Assembly (NCBI GenBank): GCA_947507965.1
Contig: CANNQU010000006.1
Coordinates: 1 to 64,000, forward strand
Length of the DNA: 64,000 nt
DNA from: Bacteroidota bacterium
GTDB taxonomy: Bacteria > Bacteroidota > Bacteroidia > UKL13-3
Reading direction: 5' to 3'
Below, piece by piece: positions 9,201-16,196 of the stretch. The position numbers and the translations under genes are program-made. The notes below the pieces were generated by a model. It did not search any database. It was not told the origin of the DNA and was given only the letters and a program-made list of their open reading frames with translations. Positions within the stretch are counted from its first letter, which is position 1, and each line of letters starts with the position of its first letter.

Positions 9201-10612
9201 GTAAAGGTAACCGAAGAAGGAGTTGCTGTGGCGGAAGTTGAACTTAATTGACTCGGAGTATTGGTCATACTCCCACTCCAAGCGGTAATCGACCAGGTGC
9301 CGTTTAGGGCACTACCACCAATACTTGAACCTGTTAAAGGGTAAGCTATTCCTGAGCAGATGGAAGTGGCAGAACCCGCATTGGCTGTTGGAGCCCGGCG
9401 AACGGTGATTACCACGGTGGGTGCTACAGAAGTACATGGGCCTGCGGTTGTTAAGGTAAGGGTTACCGTGCCACTGTCGGTAATAATTGGGGTGAAGGTT
9501 ACTAGTGATGGGTTGGCTGTTGCTGCGATACTACTCAGCTGGCTTGCAGCGTTCGTCATGGTTCCACTAACAGCACTAATCGACCATGCTCCTGTTGAAG
9601 CACCGAGACCAAGACTTGCTCCCGATAAGGTATAAACAGTTCCTGAACATATAGATGTGGCCGATCCTGCACTGGCAGTAGCGGTAGCATTTATCGTGAG
9701 AATTACGGTGCTCGTGACCGCACCACAAGGGCCGGCAGGATCATCGGTGGTAAGAGTAAGGGTAACCGTCCCGCTATTTCCGCCAATAGGTGTAAATACA
9801 ACGGTATTCGGCGTTAATGTCGCTGCGGTATTACTTAATTGAGTTGCGGTATTGGTCATCGAACCGGTAGTGGCGGTTATCGACCACGTGCCAGTGGAGG
9901 CGCTACCTCCAATGGTAGCGGTGCTAAGCGTATACGCTGAGCAAATGGTTGCTGCAGAGCCTGCGTAAGCTGTAGGAAGTGCATTCACGATAAGAATCAT
10001 CGTGTCTGACACAGCGCCACAAACACCACTCGGATTATCGGTAGTTAGTTTTAAAGTTACAGTGCCCGTATTTCCGGCAATAGGTGTGAAAACAACGGTG
10101 TTAGGGGTTATTGTAGCAGAGGTATTACTCAGTTGAGTGGCGGTATTTGTCATCGTTCCACTCCAAGCGAAAATCGACCAAGTGCCATCTGAGGCACTAC
10201 CACCAATATTAGACCCGACTAAAGTATATGGTACTCCTTGGCATGTAGTTGCTGAAGCCCCTGCATTTGCAGTAGCGGCGGTGTTCACGGTGAGCATGTC
10301 AGAAGAGTTTGAACCGGCACTTACCGTTAGGTAATAAGTTGTTGTTGTAGATGGAGAAACGGTTACAATGGTATCGTAATCTCCTCCTCCTGCATTCGAC
10401 GCCCACATAATTCTGGTAGAGATAATGTCTGTTCCACCGACGGTAGTACCCACGGCATAGGTAGTAGTGCCATAGGTATGGCTTGTATTGTGAACCGTAA
10501 AAGTAGTGCTTCCCCCGTTGCAGATGGTATTGGTTAGCAATGTAATAGAATTTGCCGCATATCCCAAATACCCTAAAAAAAACAAAAAACTTAAGAGTAA
10601 TAATTTTTTCAT
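6230..10612 (-). CDS. Giant repeat surface protein with T9SS type A sorting domain
   Basis: 1460 residues. A signal peptide (MKKLLLLSFLFFLGYLGYA) is followed by a unique N-terminal Ig-like domain to about residue 112, then eleven tandem repeats of 96-100 residues. Each repeat opens with NAGS..TICSG.PYTL, continues with GTWSI..TGTMTN..SQLSNT and TPS.VTFTPI, and closes with TLTLTTDDP.GPC.AVSS. The two cysteines of each unit are nearly invariant and probably pair. Two non-repeat Ig-like domains follow (about 1205-1375). The last 85 residues form a type A Por/T9SS sorting domain: LQPNPNAGFFNLKL, ITDILGKKLMQL, QSLPNGIYYLHL, KFIINK. It should be exported by Sec, secreted by T9SS and tethered outside the cell. 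Its place between TssO-like and PKD genes of a T6SS operon is unexpected. Confidence 0.85.
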   Translation of the reverse strand: MKKLLLLSFLFFLGYLGYAANSITLLTNTICNGGSTTFTVHNTSHTYGTTTYAVGTTVGGTDIISTRIMWASNAGGGDYDTIVTVSPSTTTTYYLTVSAGSNSSDMLTVNTAATANAGASATTCQGVPYTLVGSNIGGSASDGTWSIFAWSGTMTNTATQLSNTSATITPNTVVFTPIAGNTGTVTLKLTTDNPSGVCGAVSDTMILIVNALPTAYAGSAATICSAYTLSTATIGGSASTGTWSITATTGSMTNTATQLSNTAATLTPNTVVFTPIGGNSGTVTLTLTTDDPAGPCGAVTSTVILTINATATASAGSATSICSGTVYTLSGASLGLGASTGAWSISAVSGTMTNAASQLSSIAATANPSLVTFTPIITDSGTVTLTLTTAGPCTSVAPTVVITVRRAPTANAGSATSICSGIAYPLTGSSIGGSALNGTWSITAWSGSMTNTPSQLSSTSATATPSSVTFTPLAGSGTVTLTLTTDDPSGPCLPVSSSVILSINPAAIANAGSAAPICSGLPYTLAGASVTGGASLGTWTITSVTGTMTNAASQLSNTSATGSPALVTFTPISTNSGTVTLTLTTDDPIGPCLAVSSTRVLTVSLAPTVSAGSATTICSGTPYTLTGATIGGGATNGIWSITSATGTMTTNSSQLSNTSTTITPSTVTFTPIASNGGTVTLTLTTDDPLGPCLAVSSSVTLTVNKAATSNAGSNNTICAGLPYTLSGSSVGGGASNGTWSITAVTGSMNSSASQLSNTGATITPSSVTFTPIATNFGTITLTLSTDDPSGPCPLVSSTLLLTVEEPALANAGSNVTICKGTPYTLIGSSISGSATTGRWSISGATGTMTNSSSQLSSTSFTSNPSGVVFTPNSSNTGSVILTLTTNTPAGSCGAVTSSIVVTISNAPTSNAGTNTTICSGSPYALVGSSIGGAASNGTWSITSATGTMTTSTSQLSNLGATATPSSVLFTPIATNSGTVTLTLTTDDPFGPCQAVSNFVVLTVDLAATVNAGSTATICSGSSYALIGSSIGGGAATGTWTITATTGTMTNASSQLSNTTGTANPSSVLFTPIASNSGTITLTLSTNDPAGPCGIMTSSVLLTINPAATVNAGSAATLCAGTPYILTGSGFGGGATQGTWTISSVTGTMTNAATQLSNNNPTASPSLVTFTAIPTNSGTVTLTLTTDDPIGPCSAVAGFVVLTINPLPLKPVFSTTNPSSICYNQQGVNFGVTSVPNVNYLWSSTNTNLRFYGKRTSNCLIDFPANGTFSIYVTAINPITGCRDSSLLSLSTAGTIPALPKIIATNSNKTLVCLDNKQPTFQWGYDDNTYLGVDVLGATLQDFTPVGGIITTNNYYVKLSSGGCTYKVYYIAPLSIQPTKFQSKISLQPNPNAGFFNLKLDGDALPEEAYITDILGKKLMQLTLHSGNQTIQVQSLPNGIYYLHLLNSSGDSPSLKFIINK
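6990..10280 (-). repeat. Array of eleven ~300-bp coding repeats
   Basis: Approximate limits of the eleven repeat units inside the surface-protein gene. Units are diverged in DNA and more alike in protein, so the array is not freshly amplified. The repetition leaves several open frames on the opposite strand that are not genes. Confidence 0.85.
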
Positions 10613-10655
10613 GCCGAAATGCTTTTTTAATTATTGTGAATATTACGCGTATTTG

Positions 10656-11159
10656 CTATTCTTTTTTACTCCCCATTCTCTGAATAAGATCCTCGTCCTT
10701 TAAATCACTTTTATTTGCAATAAGTTTCTCTTTACAGTCAGCCAGTTTTTTTATGGCTAGGTCATTATTATCGGAGATGCTTTTCATGCTTTGTTTGTCA
10801 AGCAGCATTTGTGTGTAATTGTCGATAATTCCAGTATAGGCACTTTCTTTGAGGTCGTTCTTAACGAAATAATCCTTGAGTGCCTTTATGCCTTTATCAA
10901 TTTCATTTGACAATACCACGGCATCGTTGGCTGTGGGCTTAAAGGCCCTCAGTTTTCGATCAATGGTGTCCATCTGTGTAACAATAAAGGCCTGCTTTGA
11001 ATTTTCGTCATCCATTTTTGCCACATTAACGGCGTCTTTATCCATCTGTTTTCCAGAAGGGCCACGGTAATCGCTAAATAACGATACCACTAATAGCAAT
11101 ACACTAGCAAACATTAGTATGATGAAGGTTGTAAACTTGTTTTTTAAATCTTTTGTCAT
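10656..11159 (-). CDS. Single-pass coiled-coil T6SS protein, TssO-like
   Basis: 167 residues with a short cytoplasmic N-terminus (MTKDLKNK), one transmembrane helix (about residues 9-27, TTFIILMFASVLLLVVSLF) and a helical periplasmic part with heptad-like spacing and one cysteine. It lacks a cleavable signal. It has the same architecture as the neighbouring tssO 42 bp upstream (one anchor, then about 130 helical residues) though sequence identity is low, so it may be a diverged second TssO or the TssP-type partner of the Bacteroidota T6SS membrane complex. It ends 43 bp before the surface-protein gene. Confidence 0.6.
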   Translation of the reverse strand: MTKDLKNKFTTFIILMFASVLLLVVSLFSDYRGPSGKQMDKDAVNVAKMDDENSKQAFIVTQMDTIDRKLRAFKPTANDAVVLSNEIDKGIKALKDYFVKNDLKESAYTGIIDNYTQMLLDKQSMKSISDNNDLAIKKLADCKEKLIANKSDLKDEDLIQRMGSKKE

Positions 11160-11201
11160 GACGGTGCTTTTTTAGAATGCGATTTATTTTCTATGAATCG
11201 T

Positions 11202-11693
11202 TTATTTTTTTTCTCTCTTCTCCTTTAGTTCTTTCTCTATTTTCCTATTATCTTCTTCACATTCCCTTAAAACACCATTCGCCTCCGATAACTGCTTATT
11301 GGCACCATTTAATTCGGCTTTCAAACTCAGCATGATATTATTGTTTTCTATTATTTTATTATACACCCCATTGGTAACCTTATCTTTTTGCAAGGAAGTT
11401 TCCAATTCAATATTCTTATTACTAATATCTTTTAAGAGGAAAGTTTGGGCTGCTCCCGGCGTGTTATATTCTTTTAGTTTCAAATTAATGGCATCAATCT
11501 GACTCATGAAACCAGATTGTTTTGCCTTAAAGGCATCGTATTCTTTGAGTTGCACTTTGAGCTCCGCATATTGTTTTTTGGGAATGATAAAATTGAAGCT
11601 GACTACAGCCGTAATTAAGGTCACAGAAAGGGTAAAAAACAGTACAAAAATCCAGAAGGAGCTATCGCGTTCTTTGGTATTAAGAGGTTTCAT
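11202..11693 (-). CDS. tssO: TssO, T6SS membrane-complex protein
   Basis: 163 residues. The N-terminus MKPLNTKERDSSFWIFVLFF, with a charged NTKER stretch before the membrane helix (about residues 13-37), is what I recall of TssO proteins. The remainder is predicted periplasmic and strongly coiled-coil, ending in a Lys/Glu-rich helix (RECEEDNRKIEKELKEKREKK). TssO is part of the Bacteroidota-specific T6SS envelope complex. The gene is separated from tssK by 141 bp, the largest gap within the operon, in which I see no clear promoter or terminator. Confidence 0.7.
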   Translation of the reverse strand: MKPLNTKERDSSFWIFVLFFTLSVTLITAVVSFNFIIPKKQYAELKVQLKEYDAFKAKQSGFMSQIDAINLKLKEYNTPGAAQTFLLKDISNKNIELETSLQKDKVTNGVYNKIIENNNIMLSLKAELNGANKQLSEANGVLRECEEDNRKIEKELKEKREKK

Positions 11694-11834
11694 TAATTAT
11701 ATTTATTTTTATGGTTAAATTATTTTATACTTCAAATTTCAAATTTTCTTATCGATTTCATGCCACCATCCTATGAAAGGCAGCAGATACTTTATGTTCT
11801 GCTAATTTTTCAACATGATTTACATCTTTCTACC

Positions 11835-12986
11835 TTAGAAGTCGAGCATGGAGAATCCTTTTTTCTTTTCTGGTTTTTTATCAATCTCTTTTTCTCTAAC
11901 AAAAATATCACGTTCTTTTTTACGACCGATTAATTCCAATGAGTTTAATTTATCTAATAAAGAAGCTAAAATGCTCAGCATATAATCCACCTTAGCCAAT
12001 GAATCGTAACAGTCGTTATGATCGTATTCGATGTCAATCACTTCATCAAGTATTCCCATAAATTGAGCCGGTGTTAAGTCGGTCCACTCTTTGAAATAGT
12101 TTAAGAGTTCTTCCCGGTCTTTTTCTTTATGCCCATTGATGCTCACCTTTACTTCGTTGGCGAGTTGCGAAAACATTTCCACTACATAAATTGGCGATTG
12201 TTGTGGCAGCATCGATCGGAACCTGAAAAAAGAAGCCGAGGTATTATAAACCAATCGTTCGCAAACATGTCTCACATTTTGTGCTATGCCTGAATCCTGG
12301 CTGTTATCCAATACTTTTTTCACAATATTGGTACTGTAATTTTGAATGCCATTTAGGTAACCGCCGATGGTGTTATATATTGTTTTTAGAGCGGGGTGCG
12401 CAACGATGGAAGTACAGGCAGGAATAAATCGTTGGTCGAATACGAATTCATTCGACTTGTAATGCAGCCTGCCAATAATGATAAAATGTTCGCCAAGCTC
12501 GGAAGCTTTAATTTGATCGGAAGGAACAACGCTGATTTCTATGGTTGGCTTTTCAAATGGGTGGCGTGGTGGCTGTTCTTCGGCATTGGGTGAGCCCGTT
12601 GGTAAGCGAATAAATGGATTAATAGTAAGTACCACATCAAAAACGCCGGTTCCTTTTTTTGCAATATCGGCCGCAACTTGTATTGTTGAGGTAATTTCTT
12701 CGTTGCCTTCAAGTACCTCAATACGGCATCCACCCTGTGTTATAGCCCGGCATTGAGATAACGAGACTTTATAGCTTTCGCTTTGTGTTTCTTTTACGGT
12801 AAAGGTAAGTGAGTTCTTTTCGCCGAATAATGGAGGCAACAAGCCATAGTTAAAACTCGTAAGCTGCAATGAAATACCATCGCGAATATGATCGTAAATA
12901 AAATGATTAGTCTCAGCGAAATGAGATTTTGAAATCTTCATCCCATCGATCCAATTTACGGCGTTGTGTTTTATTTTAGGAATCAT
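11835..12986 (-). CDS. tssK: TssK, T6SS baseplate subunit
   Basis: 383 residues, shorter than the roughly 440 of proteobacterial TssK. The N-terminal segment NWIDGMKISKSHFAETNHF matches the TssK hallmark (W.dGM.l...HF). The central region is beta-rich (shell domain), followed by a helical bundle and a C-terminal part that ends in a Lys-rich tail (FVREKEIDKKPEKKKGFSMLDF) in place of the usual head domain. In other T6SSs, trimers of TssK join the baseplate wedges to the membrane complex; in Bacteroidota its receptor is believed to be TssN, whose gene lies directly upstream (64 bp). The Lys-rich C-terminus may be the contact. Confidence 0.8.
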   Translation of the reverse strand: MIPKIKHNAVNWIDGMKISKSHFAETNHFIYDHIRDGISLQLTSFNYGLLPPLFGEKNSLTFTVKETQSESYKVSLSQCRAITQGGCRIEVLEGNEEITSTIQVAADIAKKGTGVFDVVLTINPFIRLPTGSPNAEEQPPRHPFEKPTIEISVVPSDQIKASELGEHFIIIGRLHYKSNEFVFDQRFIPACTSIVAHPALKTIYNTIGGYLNGIQNYSTNIVKKVLDNSQDSGIAQNVRHVCERLVYNTSASFFRFRSMLPQQSPIYVVEMFSQLANEVKVSINGHKEKDREELLNYFKEWTDLTPAQFMGILDEVIDIEYDHNDCYDSLAKVDYMLSILASLLDKLNSLELIGRKKERDIFVREKEIDKKPEKKKGFSMLDF

Positions 12987-13050
12987 TATTTATTTAATTT
13001 GTTTGTCTTTTAGAAAGAAGTTTAACTCTATGATCATCCAAAGCGCCTTC

Positions 13051-13911
13051 CTAGGTAACTTCCACACGTTTCGCCACCACGGCCACATTTTCCTTTAGTT
13101 TATTGGCTTTAATACTGATATCGGGGTCGATGTATTTTTTGCCGGTAAAAAAATTTCCTTTGGTATAAAAAATCCATCCGTGTGCTTCACCTTCCGAATT
13201 GCTATATTGAATCTGACTCTCGTCGAATTTCATATTATAATTGGCGATGAAGGAAACGAACCAATCGGTAAAATTCATTTCCAATGGAGCTTTCGCTTTG
13301 AAATTACTGATTACGGTATCATTCGGCGACTTCGAAAATTCGATATCGAGCAAAAACATTCTATTCAAATCCATACGCTCAAAATCAGGCTCTTCATAGT
13401 CGGTGGGGTGATACCAAACTTTATAGATTTCGGGAGGGATGGCAGCAAATTTATTGAAAGCTAAATCCACCATATAAGGAATGAAAAAACTGAGATAGCA
13501 GGTTGCAAACCACCATTCGATATTATTGTTGTTGAATACCGAAAAGAGGTAAATAAAGATGAACAAGCCAAAGACAATAGGGATAAACATGAAAATCCAT
13601 TCCGTTAATGCCGTTTTGTTGAAATATGGGCTAAAGCCACGCTTCATCGTACTCCAGAAAAGCCATCCAATGCCAAGTACCCAAACTTGTGCAAAGAGAT
13701 AAAACCAAGTAATATTGCTATCGAAGAACAAGAACGCCAGGACCCCCAGAAGACCTAACAAGAAAGAAAACAGAAAACCCACACCCAAATTTTTCCTTCG
13801 GGTAATGGCGGGGTTACCAGAGATTAAGTATTTGTAAATCAAGATTAGAATTACACCTACGATTAACAGCACAATGACAGGAATGGGTAGGTAATGCAGT
13901 AACTTTTTCAT
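13051..13911 (-). CDS. tssN: TssN, multi-pass T6SS membrane protein
   Basis: 286 residues. Five likely transmembrane helices cover the first half (about residues 7-29, 43-66, 70-88, 107-127 and 133-152), then a soluble domain of about 130 residues begins near FNKFAAIPPEIYKVWYHP and continues through DYEEPDFERMDLNRMFLLDIEF. This is the architecture of TssN, the inner-membrane component that connects the Bacteroidota T6SS membrane complex to the baseplate. It sits between tssG and tssK, both baseplate genes, which supports that role. The soluble domain is probably cytoplasmic. Confidence 0.75.
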   Translation of the reverse strand: MKKLLHYLPIPVIVLLIVGVILILIYKYLISGNPAITRRKNLGVGFLFSFLLGLLGVLAFLFFDSNITWFYLFAQVWVLGIGWLFWSTMKRGFSPYFNKTALTEWIFMFIPIVFGLFIFIYLFSVFNNNNIEWWFATCYLSFFIPYMVDLAFNKFAAIPPEIYKVWYHPTDYEEPDFERMDLNRMFLLDIEFSKSPNDTVISNFKAKAPLEMNFTDWFVSFIANYNMKFDESQIQYSNSEGEAHGWIFYTKGNFFTGKKYIDPDISIKANKLKENVAVVAKRVEVT

Positions 13912-13974
13912 ATAATATATTCAATAACGTTGGTAATGGTTGATGGTTATTTTTTTTTAAAATTTTGTCTCGGG

Positions 13975-14913
13975 TCAAATATATGTATTATAACCTAAAT
14001 AGGAGATATTAGATTTTTCGTTTAATGATAATTTATTTTCATGACGTTGCATGCTTAGTTTTATGATGGAGTGTACGTGAGAAGGGAAAAAGAAATCCTG
14101 TAGTAACTTCAACAGATAGTGCCCTTCCCCGGTGGGAAGAAAAGAATGAAAATCCATTGCAGAGAGCGGTCCTATTTTTATTTCCAGGTGAGGTATGGAG
14201 ATATTGAAACTATCGCCAACCAATGAATCTAAGCCTAAGGTCATGGTGCTTAGACGGGCCTGAGTTTTGCTTTTAACAGTATATTTTTCATTCGTATAAC
14301 GCAGTGCGATACTAACTCCGAGTACCGTCTGCATTACCTTTTGAAGCTTTTCGATGTCTCCTCTTAAGATATGTGCCAAGGGTAGATAATTCATCAAAAG
14401 GTTTATTTGCTTAGAAGAGAGTTTTTGTACCACCCTCCAAATTCGTTGCAATAATTTCTTATTGGCAGAAGTGGTAAATCCTTGAATAGCATATTTTTCT
14501 CGCTTCTCCAGTAAAACACGTAAATTGAAAAACTCGTTTTCGAAGGGTGCAAAAAATTTACGTGCATAACCTTCCTCCACTCGATGTTTCTTTAGTTCGT
14601 CCAATACATCGCCATGCTTAGCCGAGCGAGTTCTTACCGAAGGCTGATGGAATAATCCTTCAGGAAGGCCATCATAAAGGCCATCCCGACTTAGTTCTAA
14701 CACTATTTCTTGTGCCTCCTCCGGTAATACATTTTCGGGGAAGCCTACCTCTTGAATATCTTTTCTAACGGAACGAAGGAATCCACCTAGGTGATGGGTT
14801 AAAATTTCATGATTGGAAAAATCATTGTCATGCAGTTCACTCACCACCACCTCCGCTTTGATATCGGCGTTATAATTCGAGATAACCTCTTTTAGCTTGA
14901 TAAATTTTTCCAC
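13975..14913 (-). CDS. tssG: TssG-like T6SS baseplate subunit
   Basis: 312 residues beginning at a GTG codon (14911-14913); there is no ATG upstream in frame and a -7 promoter box lies 20 bp before it. The segment YDGLPEGLFHQPS, followed by charged helices and a mostly beta C-terminal half (LSTMTLGLDSLVGDSF, LEIKIGPLSAMDFHSFLPTG), resembles Bacteroidota TssG. TssG forms the baseplate wedge with TssF and TssE. TssF is normally its neighbour but is not upstream here: the next gene belongs to another function. The gene therefore opens this transcription unit and other structural genes must lie elsewhere. Confidence 0.6.
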   Translation of the reverse strand: MEKFIKLKEVISNYNADIKAEVVVSELHDNDFSNHEILTHHLGGFLRSVRKDIQEVGFPENVLPEEAQEIVLELSRDGLYDGLPEGLFHQPSVRTRSAKHGDVLDELKKHRVEEGYARKFFAPFENEFFNLRVLLEKREKYAIQGFTTSANKKLLQRIWRVVQKLSSKQINLLMNYLPLAHILRGDIEKLQKVMQTVLGVSIALRYTNEKYTVKSKTQARLSTMTLGLDSLVGDSFNISIPHLEIKIGPLSAMDFHSFLPTGEGHYLLKLLQDFFFPSHVHSIIKLSMQRHENKLSLNEKSNISYLGYNTYI

Positions 14914-14933
14914 TACGATTTTTAAAAAGAAAG

Positions 14934-14941
14934 CAAACTTA
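14934..14941 (-). promoter_or_regulatory. -7 element of the T6SS operon promoter
   Basis: TAAGTTTG on the minus strand fits the Bacteroidota TAnnTTTG box and ends 20 bp before the tssG start codon. No good TTTG -33 box is found at the usual spacing. Confidence 0.4.
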
Positions 14942-15075
14942 TAAAATATTACACAATTACGCTACCTAAATTTCAAGTTTTTTAGAAATCGAAGAATACA
15001 GAAGGCAGAAAACCTAAAAACGAGGAAGTAAAGGTTCAAATATGCTATGACCCAAGGCATGGTAAGTGAATAATA

Positions 15076-15720
15076 CTAACCCTGAATAAAAGGGTTATGC
15101 TTCATTTCATGTCCTACACGGGTCGGTTCTCCGTGGCCGCTATAGATGGTCGTTTCCATTGGCAAGGTATAGATTTTGTTCGTGATGGTCGATAATAACG
15201 TAGCGGCATTGCCTCCAGGTAAATCCGTTCTTCCAATGCTTCCCATAAAAATAACATCGCCACTCAACACGAAATGTTGTTTTGCGCAATAAAAACTCAC
15301 ATGCCCCCGAGAGTGTCCGGGTGTAAATAGGATCTCTAGGCTTTCCTTACCAATAAATATAGTCTCTGTATCTCTTAATGTGGTTTTGGGTGTAGGAGAG
15401 GTGTTTAAGTTTATCCCCCAAATTAAACTCGTTTTAATGGTGTTTTCGAAAGTAATCAGGTCTTCCAGGTGTATCTCGGGTGTTAATTGATATTTTGTGG
15501 CGCAGGCTTCATTTCCTAAAATATGGTCGATATGAGCATGGGTGTTCAGCAAGCGTGTAACTCGAAGCGCCTGCTCTTCAATAAAATGAAAGAGCCGTTC
15601 ATTTTCCTGCACATATTGATTGCCGGCATCAACGATCACGGCTTCAGCACTCTCCGTATCATAAACGATATATGTGTTTTCTTGAATAAAATTGAAAGTA
15701 AAGCACTTTATTTTTAACAT
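15076..15720 (-). CDS. MBL-fold hydrolase, glyoxalase II-like
   Basis: 214 residues from ATG 15718-15720 (MLKIKCFTFNFIQENTYIVYD), the usual N-terminus of this family; a 19-residue upstream extension is rejected because it covers a TATCTTTG promoter box 4 bp before this ATG. The metal site is complete: THAHIDH near residue 75, a distal His in FTPGHSRGHVSF, Asp in LSGDVIF, and His in YSGHGEPT. Proteins of this type hydrolyse thioesters such as S-lactoylglutathione or related thiols; the natural substrate in Bacteroidota is not established. It is a monocistronic unit between the T6SS operon and acpP. Confidence 0.8.
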   Translation of the reverse strand: MLKIKCFTFNFIQENTYIVYDTESAEAVIVDAGNQYVQENERLFHFIEEQALRVTRLLNTHAHIDHILGNEACATKYQLTPEIHLEDLITFENTIKTSLIWGINLNTSPTPKTTLRDTETIFIGKESLEILFTPGHSRGHVSFYCAKQHFVLSGDVIFMGSIGRTDLPGGNAATLLSTITNKIYTLPMETTIYSGHGEPTRVGHEMKHNPFIQG

Positions 15721-15724
15721 AGTC

Positions 15725-15732
15725 GCAAAGAT
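15725..15732 (-). promoter_or_regulatory. -7 element directly before the MBL-fold gene
   Basis: TATCTTTG on the minus strand, ending 4 bp before ATG 15720. The spacing predicts a leaderless or almost leaderless transcript. Confidence 0.45.
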
Positions 15733-15882
15733 AGGGCAAATAATATGGCAGGCCCGTTTATGATAATGATGCGTCATTTGATAGAGGAATCCGAAAATTA
15801 AGCATGATCCAAAAAAACTTTTGTTTCATATTTTTAAAATGTTGTTATTTGCACTTTATTTTTTAATAACCATTATCGTATT

Positions 15883-16119
15883 ATGTCAGACATTGCAACC
15901 AAAGTAAAGAACATTATTGTTGAAAAATTAGGCGTAGAAGAAGCTGAAGTAACGCTGGAGGCGAGTTTCACTAATGACCTGGGTGCCGATTCATTGGACA
16001 CCGTAGAGTTAATTATGGAATTCGAAAAAGAATTCAACATCGCTATTCCCGATGACCAAGCGGAGAAAATTGGCACCGTTGGCGACGCTATCCGATACAT
16101 TGAGGGCGCTTCCAAATAA
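15883..16119 (+). CDS. acpP: Acyl carrier protein
   Basis: 78 residues, highly acidic, with the phosphopantetheine attachment serine (Ser37) in [15 protein letters not shown]. It carries growing acyl chains in fatty acid synthesis. The gene is followed by fabF, the standard arrangement, with a hairpin in the gap. Upstream, TTTG (15820-15823) and a weak TTTG-ended -7 box near 15844-15851 could form its promoter. Confidence 0.97.
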   Translation: MSDIATKVKNIIVEKLGVEEAEVTLEASFTNDLGADSLDTVELIMEFEKEFNIAIPDDQAEKIGTVGDAIRYIEGASK

Positions 16120-16141
16120 TTTTTCAATTAAAAAACACCGC

Positions 16142-16174
16142 CTAACCCTTTCCATTTTTTAGTGGAAGGGTTAG
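16142..16174 (+). terminator. Hairpin between acpP and fabF
   Basis: CTAACCCTTTCCA (16142-16154) pairs with TGGAAGGGTTAG (16163-16174) with one bulged T and an 8-base loop containing six T. No T-run follows, so it is more likely an attenuating or mRNA-stabilising hairpin that lets acpP be expressed above fabF than a full terminator. Confidence 0.45.
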
Positions 16175-16196
16175 ACAGCGGATGACTTTTCACATT

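Noticed and set aside
6990..10280. Possible CRISPR-like or satellite array
   Set aside because: The period is about 300 bp, the units are translated continuously and diverged, so it is a coding repeat.
6966..10334. A series of plus-strand open frames of 60-97 codons opposite the repeat protein
   Set aside because: They recur with the repeat period, mirror the minus-strand repeat codons and have no start context of their own; they are shadows of the repeats.
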